Shown here: positions 47,722 to 59,333 of the stretch, piece by piece | How the letters are laid out: each line of letters opens with the position of its first letter | Numbering within the stretch: position 1 is the stretch's first letter | NCBI GenBank assembly: GCA_964030475.1 | Contig: CAXIPT010000001.1 | Span: 2,579,075-2,643,074, forward strand | Length of the DNA: 64,000 nt | Direction of reading: 5' to 3' | From: Tethya wilhelma | Lineage: Eukaryota > Porifera > Demospongiae > Tethyida > Tethyidae | Notes under the pieces: generated by a model | Told to the model about the DNA's origin: nothing | What the model saw: only the letters and a program-made list of their open reading frames with translations | Databases searched by the model: none | Made by a program: the position numbers and the translations under genes

Positions 47722-47973
47722 ATGGAACAAGAAAAGCTCTCTCCTCGAAGCAATGGTACAACATTCAACGATGATTCTGTTCGTTTCAAGTCTTCCAACC
47801 ATCAAGTCCACAAGAAGGTGGAAGCCGTGGATCGATACCAAACAGAAGCAGCTGGAGATGTAGACAGCATAGATCCGTTTACCTACAGCCCCGCTCTGAG
47901 GTGGCTGCATTATGTAAAGGTTAGTGAGTATAAATTCATGTGATATTGAATGAGCATGTGACTCTACTATAGT

Positions 47974-48020
<47 letters not shown>

Positions 48021-49043
48021 TCATTGTTAGCATAGATCAGATCATCCATACTATTATGAGTATATAATATTATGATACTAGACAATGCTAATAGATCATG
48101 CTAGTAGATCATGATATCTATAAAATAAAAATTTATTTAGACGATCTATGATTGTAAGAATTTGTGCTATGCTATTAAACCTTCATTTTGTGTTAATTAA
48201 CTTACAGTCTGTTGGGATTTCTATGTATTCATATTATTTCCCTATCAGATTGTTTTCAACACCCTGTGGCTGTTCCCATTGAGGGTGTTTCTCTTTGTCA
48301 TACCCTCAGTACTGGTGGGAATTATCCTGTGCTTGCTGGCCGTTGTCTGTGACCTCTATGACCCTCAAAACCCACGTCCTCTCAAGGCATGGGGAAGGTA
48401 TTCCTCTATGGACCTGTCCATGGCATTCTACATTATAGCTATATAGCTTGATGTGTCTGATTATTTTACTGATTGTGGCTCTATCTCAATACAATAATAG
48501 GTTTCTCCTCAATTCAATTGGCACTAAAATTAGTCGAGTATTTTTGTTTGGTTTTGGTTTCCACTGGATACATAGTCGAGGTCGTGCTGCCACAACCGAG
48601 GAGGCCCCTATACTAATTGTTGCTCCACATTCCTCCATGTTTGATATATTCATCATGATGGCAGGCTACACCAAGATGCCGACGTTTGTCGCTAAAGCTG
48701 AAGCAAGACGTATACCACTATTTGGATGTAAGATACTCTAGAATAGTGATAATATAGTGAATCTTATGTGTATGATTGGATAAAAATCTCTATCAACATG
48801 ATATGAGGGTGTTGTTTTTGTTCCTTATAATGTGTTTGTGTAAAGCATGTTTGAGTAATCTCTATGTTAGAGAGTGCAAGTACGCTTCAGTTGCACACAC
48901 ACTATTGTAGTCTTGGTCACACATACCATGAGGACGATATATGTCTCCCGAGAATCGAAGACCTCCAGACACAATACCACTGAGGAGATCAGGAGCAGAG
49001 CACTCTCTGGAGGCAAATGGCCGCCAGTGTTGATATATCCTGA

Positions 49044-49091
<48 letters not shown>

Positions 49092-49092
49092 N

Positions 49093-49137
<45 letters not shown>

Positions 49138-50941
49138 ATATAATAATTATACTGCCATTCAGGTACCACAACAAATAGAAAAGTATTGCTAAAGTTCAAA
49201 AAAGGTGCCTTTCTTCCCAAACTGCCTGTCCAAACAGTCCTTGTAAAGTACAACAACAAAATTGTAAGTTGAAACGACGTAACTATATGAGCAATAAAAT
49301 ATCATGCATTGTGAATTTGCTATATTTACAAAACAATGCAGAACACTACCTTTGCTAGTGATAATGGGCTGAAATTGTGAGTTGGCTTGCCAAGTAAAAC
49401 CTCCAGAGATAGAAATGATCAACTCTCACTCTCCCTCCCTTTCTGCACAGACTAACCTCTCTCTATCTGACTCTCTGTAACTTTCATAATTCAGCTGAAG
49501 TTGAGGTATCAGCCTTGATGCTGTAAACTATTGCTGTTTGTTGTTTGTGTTCATTCCTCCATTCCATCTCTCTTTTGTCGGTTATAATGCTGGTGTATTT
49601 ACTGTAGTTTCTTCCAGTGCACAACCCATCAGAGGCAGAAATAGACGATGCCAAGGTGTTTGCAGATAACGTCTGCTCATCTGCATCAAAGTAAGAAGTG
49701 GCGGAGTCTTCTTGTGATAGTGATACCTTCAGCTATGTGTTGTCACACATTCACACCCCACTCTCACAGAGCTCTGAGGATTCCCTGTGGAAGGCAATCT
49801 ATAGAGGATCTAATACTGATGCGTGATGCTCGTAAAATTGGCCTTCCATTCACAAGTGGGCTGATAGCATACTACAAGGCCAATGAGGATCTCGGTATGG
49901 GATTTCCTGAGGTCAAAAAGTGGTTGAAACGATTCAGAGCAATCAATACCAAAAGAACTGGATTCACAGATGCTGAAGAGCTGGCAAGCTATCTTAGAGT
50001 GCCAAATGATGCTTGTTTACAGGCTATAGTCAACTCAGCAAGCAAGAGTGTAAGCATTATCATATTTATGATACTAATAACTGCTCACAGTCTGTGCCTA
50101 TCGAGCTAGACCCATTTTTCGCTCTTAGTCATAGGAAAGGTTTGTTAAAACGAAAAATGGGTCTAGCTCGATCGGAGCGCATAATGATGCACTCTTGTCG
50201 ATAGACTAGGCCTATGCCTTCACTGATTGCTTTCATTGATCACATTTCAGAGCACTATTGGAAGAGTGAGTTTCAGGGACTATCTGTATTTCATCATTGG
50301 AAGAGGCTCAAAGCTTTTACAGAATGATCAATTCAGACAGTCTATGTTCAAGGTTCATACACATTCAATGTCAAGTACATTTGCACCTTGCATGTATTGT
50401 TTAGGACTGTGTGTTCATGTGTTCACAGTACGTTCGTGCATTCATCATTGATATTATCCTCTACCTTTAGGACTATACAATGTCATGTTATTGTACACAC
50501 ACACATTCAGTTCTTTGATCAAGATCGTGATGGAGTGGTGAAGATGGCAGACATCACTCAAAGGCTGCCCATTCAGAGCTTCCCTCCCTCAATATCAACA
50601 CCACCTCTCCCAAGGAGAAGTGGGTGTGATGTCAGTTATCAAAACCAGGGAGAGGAGTCAGTCCCTCCTGAAGAAATGAACCAAGGTACACCATGAGTGA
50701 TTTGTGCTGTTGTAGATTGTTGCTAATGGTTATCGTTTGTACAGATCAATTCAAGTCTCTCCTGGAACTCCATCCTGAATATGTTGTGCTATTTTACGAG
50801 TGTCAGAATGCTGGTGTCAGTTCACCTCAACCCAGGGAGATGGGTAATGTCATCATTGATATTGTTGAGAAACAGGTCAACAATGATAGTCCTACTCTAC
50901 AACGTAGAACAATTGTTGTGCCTGTTGAAGTGGAGGCCTAG
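47722..50941 (+). CDS. LPCAT1/2-like lysophospholipid acyltransferase, paralogue 2
   Basis: Tandem paralogue with the same 12-exon structure: 47722-47919, 48249-48397, 48501-48727, 48911-49045, 49163-49263, 49342-49376, 49451-49505, 49608-49690, 49770-50049, 50251-50352, 50511-50685, 50745-50941; 578 residues. It has a membrane span in exon 2 and motifs HSSMFD (Hx4D), RTIYVSRE, YPEGT and LPKLPVQTV. The EF-hand loop DQDRDGVVKMAD is the same as in paralogue 1. The C-terminus is longer by about 33 residues and ends VPVEVEA. Exon 4 ends directly at a GTGTGTGT microsatellite that supplies its splice donor. Exon 11 is identical to that of paralogue 1 while earlier exons differ clearly. A polyadenylation signal AATAAA lies at 51209-51214. 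It is convergent with CEP89. Confidence 0.9.
47978..48016. repeat. GT microsatellite
   Basis: About 39 bases of GT in intron 1 of LPCAT paralogue 2. Confidence 0.9.
49046..49137. repeat. GT microsatellite with one N that includes a splice donor
   Basis: The tract begins at the first intron base after exon 4 (CCTGAAG|GTGTGTGTG); N at 49092. It fills most of a 117-base intron. Confidence 0.9.
50100..50172. repeat. hairpin element in LPCAT paralogue 2 intron 9
   Basis: ATCGAGCTAGACCCATTTTT and its exact complement at 50151-50172 form 22-bp arms around a loop of about 29 bases. No clear target duplication was found. The arms differ from the TAGCCTCGTTCCC family, so this is a separate palindromic repeat or a stem-loop. 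Confidence 0.75.
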
Positions 50942-51235
50942 CTTTTTTTTATATATATACTTTTCTATGTATACAATGTCATATAATTGCGTACAAAAAT
51001 GTGTGACTATATGACACAGGCAAATAACTTGTCTATCCCTCAAACCTTTAGTTGAACCTGATCATTTTTTTTCAGTCCTCAATCATAAATAGCACTAATC
51101 TTAATTGATGATTAATTTTAGTTCTGCAAATTTTGTTACATAGTTTATGTACATACATGCATGTCCATGACTTTGTAGACATTTGTACATTATAGTGTTC
51201 TGGTTTTGAATAAACTTTTTCTATGGTGGTACTCT

Positions 51236-54200
51236 CTATGTATTTCTGTGTCCTGATAAGTGTTCTTGTTTCCTAGCCAGGAGTGAGCGCAGGTGTTTGA
51301 TCTCTCCCTCGTAGTGCTTGCGTTGAGCATTGTACAAACGACTGTGCCTTTCCCTTCTGTAAATGCATGATATCATAATAAAGGGAAAATGTAACACAGA
51401 GAAAATGTTGTCAATATCCTTACGGTATGGATTCTTCTTGTGACTTCCTATCACTTTGAGCTGTGGTTCTATCTATTGCCTTCTGTTTCGTCTTAGCCTA
51501 TTATATTGTGTGGTCAAAATACATTACCAAGTAATACAGGTGTGGGTGAAACTTAATTCCTAGTAAGTAGGTATTGTTATACTCACTATCTTTGCAAAGG
51601 TGTCTCTCTCTGTCATTGCCTTCTTGGCATGTGCAACGGCTTTGGTGAGTTGATAGTGGGCCACAACTTCTCTGTCTCTGGATGCCTCCAATTCATACTG
51701 TAGCTCAGCTATCTTCTCTTGAGATTTCCTATAGCAGTACCATCACATGGCATGACATTGTATATCATAGGAGCCTACATAAAGCTTGATTGTACAATGT
51801 CGTACAAACCTATTAGTTTTCCGCATCTGTGTACACTCTCCTTCTAGCTGAAGTATGATCACTTTAGCATCTATATACACATATAGCAATACACTAGTCA
51901 CAGTCATGACATGCATTGGTTATGTAAACACGTACACAATAACAAGAGTATAATATAATTATGTATATACCAAAGTGACATTCACCCACCTGTGAGTCTG
52001 GTCACCAATTCCTTCTTCTCTTTCTGGAAGACTCTCATCTGTGTTTCCTGTGACTTGGCATCGCTCTCATTCTTGTCAGAGAGTTCGTCCAACAGTCTGT
52101 ATTCAAAACACCACCACTAACATCAGCATAATCATGTAACGTGTGTGTAGTACTAAATCATACTCTTGTATCTCTTCCAATGCTCGTTGGTGTTCCTCCA
52201 TGGTCACTTGTTTGGCTGATTCTTGTGTGAGTGACTCAAACTGCCCCTGAAGTTGAGAGTGACTCTCTTTCAAGGAGGCTAGTTTCCTCTCAACCATTTC
52301 ACGCTCTTTCTGCTGTTTAGCAATCTCCCCCTTGAGTCGACTTACTACAATAGGTTTGTAAAACAGAACTAAAACACATACTATAATTATATCTACTAGT
52401 AGTTTGTAGCAGTACTTATTGCTTGATGTTCTGCTTTCAGCTCATTTGTATGCTCTCTCTGCAGCTCTTGTTGTCTCAGCAAGGAGGCATTCTCTTCCAT
52501 CACGGAATGAGCGTGAGTGGCAACAGTCTCCCACTCACTCCTCTCCACTTCCTTCAACTGCTGTTGGGACTGAAGTAGAGGGACGAGTATAACATTTACA
52601 CACTTAATCTTTTTGTTCCAGAGATTCTATAAACTCACTATGAGCATTTGATTCTCCTCCAACAAATTTGCAGCTTCTACCTTTAGTCGTTTGATTTTAT
52701 CCTGAAATATTATAATGATTATGTCATTGAAAATATTATGCCAGTTGCAGTCATAGTATCTACATGTACACACCTTATAAGAATTAATTTCCTGGTCTTT
52801 TTCACGTATCTCTGTCAGGAACTTAGTATTGTCCTCAATAACAGAGCTGACTTGTGCTTGCAACATTTCAATGGAATTACCTACACAACATATGATACAG
52901 GACGTATTACAATAATTTAATATGTGTGTGTGTGAACACATTATATACCTGTTTCCTGTTTTATCGTACTCTGTGATTGCTCTAAACCTTTCTTCAGACT
53001 GTGCAAGTGACTGTTCTCAGCTTCTAGAGCTTTGATCCTAGCTTTCAAAGCCGTTTCGTTCTGCTTGAACTGTGAAATCATGTGGCTGTACAGCTTTGCC
53101 GAGCTTTGTTGCAATGAGTCAGCTACCTCACTCCCGGTCCGAGTGTCCTTACGAAGAGAACTATCACCAGGATTCATTGTACTGGGTGATTTTGTGCTTG
53201 GAATTGGAAGTGTGTGGCTATCAGTTTGATCCGTGGCCACATGGGTTGGAGATGTACCGGTAATTTTTTGTGGTGGCAGACTTGTAGACATTTTGTTAGG
53301 AATGGAATGTGGTTGACCATTTGTGGTTTGAGGTGGAGTGGTTGGTGTGCCACCAGGTCTAAACAGGGAGTTTGGTGACTGTACAGTTTGGCGATGGTGG
53401 TGTTGTTGCTGCTGCTGCTGTATGATGTGTTGTGAAGTTGGTGTACTCGTAAGTGGTTGTGCAATGTTAGAGTAATAGCCCGATTCAGTCAATCCGATCG
53501 GTGCAGTGCCATACTGCGCTGTTGTCACAGGAGCTGCATTGACTACTGTAGGGACATTCATTGCAACAGGTAAAGCACTGGGGTTCACAGGCTGCAGTAG
53601 TCTTGCAGGTGGTGTACGAGCTGTGGGAGAATAGACGGGAGTGGCGGTGAAGTAATGGACACTGCCGTCGGGCTGTGTTTCGGAAAGAATATAAGTTCCA
53701 TTTGGGCTCTCGTGTGGCAGTGTCACCGACTGCATGAATGGAGGTTGAATGATTGGGAGTTGTGGAGCAGACAAGAGAGGTGTGCTTGCCGGACGTGATA
53801 ATGGTCTCGGTTTCTTTGCACTCTGGATTTTCCTACCACTATGACTTAAATGAGGATGCTGAGGAGGTAGGGTTGCTGACCTTGACCGAAAGCGACTGTC
53901 CGGTGAGTGCATGTCCTCTCGATTATCAAAGCTTTCCACCTCATCAAAGAGATTCTCAGAAATGGAGAACGAATCTTCACAAGATGGTAGGTAATCTTCA
54001 TCTGAATACTCAGCAACCCTTTCTTCTTCAATATAATGGTGATCAACAGTTTCCTGAGCATGTCTAGATGCCTTTTCAGGTGAGGATTTGTCTCTTCTTT
54101 GTCTTTCAGAGTCTCCATTTGCTATGTGTTTGCTACCGTTGTGTACTTCACTGTGTACTTTAGGCTTCACTCTTGCTTGAGAACTAGTATTGCCACTTCT

Positions 54201-55131
54201 GACACCGTTTGTTTTATCCTTTCCTCTAGGCCTTGAACGAGGAGTCACAGGAGAATCCCGGGGTGCTTTTGGAGGTAAATCAGCACTCGGACTTTGATCG
54301 TTCTTTTCTCCTTCAACCTTCTTGTTCTTTGTAACCTTTGAATACATTGCAGCAATCTCTTCATCATTTTGCTGTTTCTCTCTGGAAGATCTTTTAGCTT
54401 GTTTGTGTGGAGGAGAACCTGAGTTCAAGGATGAGTTCAAACTTATATCTGAATGGACACTCAGCCCACTCGTAACACTAGGTAGCTCACTAGTGCTGTG
54501 CATCTTATCAGGAAGTGGAGGTGTTAATGACTCGCTTTCATGCCTCTGAGAAGATCCATCAGGAGTGGCAGGCAAAGGAACATTTGCTTTTGGATCATGC
54601 TGAGCTGAGGAATTGGGAGACTGTGTTTCTGTGACAACTGCCTGATGATTTACAGGTGAGCTGCTTCGTACTGTAGCATAGCCTGGTTCAGGCTCACTGT
54701 CATCTCCAGCGTCGTTTGTACCCACGAGAGAGTAATTGCCAATAAATCCCTGCTGTAGTGCACTATCTCTACCAGATGAGGTTGAAACAGGAATGGGTGC
54801 GGAAATTTCTGGTCTTGTAGAAGGCAATTTCAACGTTTGCTTCTGATGGGATTTACTCTCTGGAGGTGGAGTATTAGGAACTGCAACGAATGCTGAGTTA
54901 GGAGTGAGGGCATCTTTTATGGAGGGCTAGAGGAAATAAAATTAACAAAAGTAAACCAACCCAACGCTGACCACTCAGCAATGAACCATAGATAATAATA
55001 ATATTATATCTACTACTGCCGTCATATCAGAAGCAAAAGTGTCCATTTATTCATGTATGGCCAAATTGTGCATATCCCAGAGCACTTACTTTTGCCTTCT
55101 TTTTTTTCTTCCTAAAGAACAGCTTTGGCAT
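51236..55131 (-). CDS. CEP89: CEP89-like centrosomal coiled-coil protein
   Basis: Known CEP89 is a distal-appendage protein of the mother centriole needed for ciliogenesis. Eleven exons (minus): 55090-55131, 52949-54926, 52774-52880, 52639-52701, 52416-52569, 52164-52344, 51990-52096, 51810-51870, 51587-51728, 51424-51497, 51236-51356; 3030 bases, 1009 residues. It starts with a basic MPKLFFRKKKKKAK. A disordered Ser/Pro/Gln region with an acidic patch (about 15-620) follows, then a long coiled coil to the end. Matches to CEP89 are at SEWETVATHAHSVMEENASL, NRKSQEKIAEL...VAHYQLTKAV...MTERD and YEGEIKHLRSLLARKQEHL. The vertebrate protein is shorter (about 780 residues), mainly in the N-terminal region. 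It is divergent from the CIMIP1-like ciliary gene. Confidence 0.83.
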
Positions 55132-55397
55132 CTTGTTTGATCTCAAGCACAAAGGCTGGTTGAAGAAGTCAAAGATCTGTCAGATGAACTCCCACGTGTT
55201 AGTTGATTCGTTTGCGTCGCTTGGTAGCCACGGTAACCCCATTGCCCCGCCCATTTCTAAACACAGCGACTAGCGCGCGCATAGCCAGGGGTGCTGTGAA
55301 ACCTTAGCAGTGTTTGGCGGCTTTCCGCGGGCTCTTAGCTCGTGGCTTGCTTTTCGTTTTGCAGCACACAGATTTTCTTATCACTCAGCAAGGTAAA
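55132..55397. promoter_or_regulatory. divergent promoter region of CEP89 and the CIMIP1-like gene
   Basis: A 266-base, GC-richer interval with GCGCGCGCAT at 55273-55282. The same GCGCGCGCAT word occurs at 47640. Shared control of two ciliary genes is inference from spacing. Confidence 0.45.
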
Positions 55398-56034
55398 ATG
55401 GTGGTTGGAGACAAACTGACTGCGACTCAGTGTAATTTCACTCATCAGGACAAGATATGGTAAGCCTAGATCTATATGCATGACATAAAGCAGAATCTAT
55501 GCTTGAATATAATATTATACAAAATTACATTTGTGCAGGAAGGATTATGTCCACAAGGAACATACAGGCAGAAAGAAATGGAGAAGTGATTGGGGGTTCA
55601 TGCAAGATGAATACCACACTGTAAGCAACTTATCTATCTAGCCAGTCAATACTAAGTAGTATATGCCTTTAGGACATCAGGAACCTAGAATTTATATAGC
55701 ACATTAATTATCCCACCATTTCTTCACACATTCATACACTCTTCAGCTATACAAAACCATGAAAGCTGTACACCTGCCTCCAATAAAGTCAAGTACCCAC
55801 TCAACACCCTCCCCCTCCTCACAGAGGCCCGTGAAGCCTCCCACACCACTCAAGCTTCCTCAACTGAAGGCTTCAAAACAACACGTCTCCTCAAATCCAT
55901 TTCCAATGGTTACATCAAAGGAGATTGGGTGGCGTTCCAAACGACACTATAACCTTGAGGTGTATGGGAGGTGGGGCAGACCAAAGAACTGTATCATCAA
56001 GGAGTTCAAATGGCCTGTGGACGCTGTTCCATAA
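55398..56034 (+). CDS. CIMIP1: CIMIP1-like (C20orf85 family) ciliary microtubule inner protein
   Basis: Exons 55398-55459, 55539-55620 and 55747-56034 encode 143 residues, close to the 137 of human C20orf85/CIMIP1, a ciliary microtubule-associated protein. Family features seen are QDKIWKDYV near residue 18, a W..DWGFMQDEY block, and the C-terminal IGWRSKRHYNLEVYG...FKWP block. The middle is Ser/Pro/Lys-rich and variable. The start codon follows AAA and is the first in the exon. The gene is divergent from CEP89 and convergent with the four-pass membrane protein. Assignment is by motif recognition. Confidence 0.75.
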
Positions 56035-56227
56035 AATGTTTAAAAGAACTATTCTGTTGTAGTCTATACATAGTCTTTATTAGTGACTTTGCTTCATATT
56101 ATGTGATAATGTGCACAATTTGAATGTTGTACTATAAAAGTTACTGGATAAAAAAAAGTTACTGGATAAAAAAATGATATAATTCATGATGTAAAAAAAA
56201 TTCGGCAAATTAGAATGAAGTTAAATG

Positions 56228-57502
56228 TTAAATCAAAGCTGAATGGTTTGGTCTAGCAGTAGTAGTGAGATGAGGCCGTGAGGCAACCCCTGATATAACA
56301 GGAGATTGATTTGCAGTGCTTGGAGAACGGTGGGGAGAATCACCAACGAGTCTGAGTGAATATTATGTAGTGTGCACAAGAATACATGTACATGAATGGA
56401 CAGTGTGAGCACCACACACACACACACACACAATCATAATAATGGGTGTATTACCCTCTTCTCTGAAAAAGAAGACCGGCATACACAGGAGCATGTGAAG
56501 GGTGGCTGGACAAGAATGAATGTTGTCTAGAGACAGCAGAGGAGACTGGAGTTGGAGGAGTGGGTTCAGGGGTCACATTGTACACCCCCGACTTGCCACA
56601 CACTCCTAGCGAGTGAAGCCTCTTGCTGGACGACACAGACACCAAAATGGCCAGTACCACTCCGAGGGAGTAGAGACCCAAGAGCTCGTATTGAAAGAGT
56701 TGTAACATCTCACGAAGGCTTCCACAGTCAGAGACTCCATTGAAACGGTAGACGATTCGTCTCAGAGAGGGAGGGTTGATGAAACCACTGCTGCACTCAC
56801 ACTGTGGTTGGCTGCTGATTGTGTGACTGTCCAACGAGAGGGATGGAGTGCAGTGATCGAGGACAGGTGAGATGGTCATGAGGTACCACACAGAGAGGGC
56901 AGTGGCAAGGAGACAATGGAACACACCAACGATCGATGCCACAAGAGTGAACCACACCTACAGCAGCATAATGTAGAAGCACTGTAATTAAACTACTATC
57001 AGTTATATTGGAGATATGTGCATGTTTGAAGCAATGATTTGATTTAGCCACACAAAAGAATTAATAGATTTCTAGTCATGCTAACTTCACTTATTGCTAC
57101 AGATATCCTGTACTTAGTCTGACCCCTCACACTCTGTAGGCAGAGCATGAGGGGTCTTACAGAGCATGGGCTCTGATTATCCTCTACTTACTTGAGCTTT
57201 CCTAGATGACGCAAGTACATGTATCTGGTCTGAAGGACGATAGGCCACAACCATAAAGCATCCTAATACAACAAACTGTACATATACAAAAAAAACAAAA
57301 TTTGCGAGGGTAAAACTCTGTAGCTAGCATTTCATACCAGCGAACCACTCCACAGGGGGGCACCAAATGGAAACACATCCAGGAAGCTAGTAGTGACAGA
57401 TAAACTCACGAGAGAAGTTCCCAAAACGCACAGTCCCCAAAATATCATCACTGGACTGAGAATAAACGTAAAGGAACATCCATGAAGAAGCCCACTAGCC
57501 AT
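56228..57502 (-). CDS. four-pass membrane protein, MS4A/ENTREP-like
   Basis: Exons (minus): 57338-57502, 57192-57275, 56455-56957, 56228-56351; 291 residues. An alternative ATG at 57538 adds 12. There are four hydrophobic spans: SFTFILSPVMIFWGLCVLG, a second including WSGSLFVVLGCFMVVAY across the exon 1-2 junction, VWFTLVASIVGVFHCLLAT, and YELLGLYSLGVVLAILVSV. The PFGAPLWSG motif before span two recalls CD20/MS4A and ENTREP (FAM189) proteins. The loop between spans three and four is long and Cys-containing (extracellular by topology). The C-terminal tail is Ser/Pro/Thr-rich. Exon 2 was placed with the acceptor GTACAG at 57276-57281 because only that keeps frame. It is divergent from the peflin-like gene. 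Confidence 0.6.
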
Positions 57503-57600
57503 CTTATGTTGACGTGAGCAGGAAATTCCGATCACCATAGATAATTGGATAATTGACCTTTTGACCCCTGTTACCAGACTTAGTGGTGAAAGACGAAAAG
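57503..57600. promoter_or_regulatory. 98-bp divergent promoter interval
   Basis: The four-pass membrane gene and the peflin-like gene start only 98 bases apart (62 if the upstream ATG is used). Both promoters and 5' leaders must overlap or extend into the neighbouring gene. Confidence 0.5.
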
Positions 57601-58983
57601 ATGTCTTGGCACGGACGGCCTTATGTAAGTCTTATGTAGGAGCCATGCCGTCATCTTTATACAAATAGCTAACATAGCTAGGCATGTAGGTGTATTTAAA
57701 TGATGTCTTTTGATGATGGCAGAAACTTTTCTCAAATTATGGGTGTGTCCTGTTTATATGTGTTTTGTTTATAAATTGTTGTTTTTTTTATGGTCCTGTT
57801 TTCAGAACCCAGCTCATTCTTCCTCGCAGTGGCAGCCACCAGCAGCTGGAAGTGGAGCACTAGCATATGGTGGGCCTTACAACCCAGCACAACACCAGGC
57901 CTCACCTCAATACCACCAGGCACAACCACCTCAAAGTGGACCCCCTCCATACACTGGTTATGCCCCACCCAGATCACAGGGACCCACTGCAAGTTATAAC
58001 CCCTATGGCTCACCTCCTGGAAATTCTTATCAACCACCTAGTCAAGGGCCACCTGCTATGCCTCCAGGAGTTGACCCTGAACTGTGGACTTGGTTTAAAG
58101 TAAGCTGACCACATCTCTATCTATGCATGAGAAGGGAAGAGCCTTTGAATGAGGTTACATCAATACTGGTATCACTGTCTTGTATAAGGTCATAATAATT
58201 ATAATTGTGTATAGGCAGTAGATGCAGATAACTCAGGTAAGATAACAGCGGTAGAGTTGCGTGCAGCTCTTCTCAATTCCAACTGGAGTCACTTCAACTC
58301 TGAGACCTGTCGGCTGCTCATTGGCATGTTTGACACCAACCAGGATGGCACCATTGAATTCCAAGAGTTTGCAGCTCTGTGGAAGTACGTACAAGAGTGG
58401 AAGGGATGCTTTGACAGGTCAGTGAGGAAGGCTTTTGTTTGAGATACTGTTTCATGTTGAGTATCTGATGATTCTTCAGATTTGATAGAAATCGATCTGG
58501 AAATATTGATGCTGATGAGCTCAGGCTGGCATTGGAGTCCTTTGGATACAGACTGTGAGTTCAGAAATGTGTGTGTATTGTAGTTTGTCAACCTCTGATT
58601 CCAGTCTTTAAAACAGTATTGTGAACTTACAGTAGGCCATAAAATGTCTTTGAATTATGTCTTTAAATGATGGATTTGTTGGTTTATACTATTTAGGTCC
58701 ATGGACTTCTGTAGACTATGCACAAGAGTTTTCGACCGCAGTGACTCTCGTACAATGAAGTTTGATGACTTCATTCAGTGCTGTGTAATGTTACGTTCAC
58801 TAACAGAGAGCTTCAGGAAGCTTGACACTAATCGAAATGGAGTTATATCCATCAACTACGAACAGGTACATACTCATTTTTTGCTACTATTATGTGTCTC
58901 CCCTCTTGAGTTTAGGTGTTTCTTTTCCCTCCTTTTTTGTATAGTTTCTTGAAATGGCAATTGACAATACAATTGTTAATTGA
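57601..58983 (+). CDS. PEF1: peflin-like penta-EF-hand calcium-binding protein
   Basis: Calcium-sensing adaptor; peflin and ALG-2 form heterodimers in ER-to-Golgi traffic. Exons 57601-57624, 57806-58099, 58215-58417, 58480-58554, 58697-58865 and 58945-58983 encode 267 residues (human PEF1: 284). The first about 100 residues are Pro/Gln/Gly/Tyr-rich (QWQPP, PPPYTGYAPP), as in peflin rather than short-headed ALG-2. Five EF-hands follow: DADNSGKITAVE, DTNQDGTIEFQE, DRNRSGNIDADE, a degenerate fourth (DRSDSRTMKFDD), and a fifth starting DTNRNGVIS. The first and third loops fit binding residues best. The start lies on a tiny 8-codon exon MSWHGRPY. Sorcin or grancalcin would be alternative names. 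Confidence 0.85.
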
Positions 58984-59333
58984 AGGGGTTCACTCTCTTC
59001 ATTGGGCACACGTGTAGAACTCTCTGTGGTGTGTTGATGCAAGTCAATTTGATTTCTAGATCTGTTTTAAAGATCATTTCAGAGTTTTTATTCCAAACAA
59101 CCTTTCTGCCCTCCTATTAATTGTTTGTATATGTGTTGTTCACATGACTGTGGTATATAGTACTGCCAATATCTTATTTACAAGTAGGACAGGGTGTTAT
59201 TATTGTAATTAAATTATTGAAGTTGCTGTATTGTACAATACGTTCTTTGTAAGTTAATATTTGATTCTGAAAGGGAGCGTACATAATAATTGTGATTGTG
59301 ATACCATGTTTGTGTGCTGTATGGAGTCAAGCT

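Noticed and set aside
57118..57162. Imperfect inverted repeat around GACCCCTCA/TGAGGGGTC
   Set aside because: Short arms with no repeat-family match or conserved context; probably incidental.
57192..57262. Shorter version of exon 2 in the four-pass membrane protein, using the acceptor GTATTAG
   Set aside because: It breaks the frame between exons 1 and 3; the acceptor 13 bases upstream keeps frame and completes a membrane span.
58131..58160. AGCCTTTGAATGAGGTTA resembling the miniature-element end
   Set aside because: Too many mismatches, no opposite arm and no flanking duplication.
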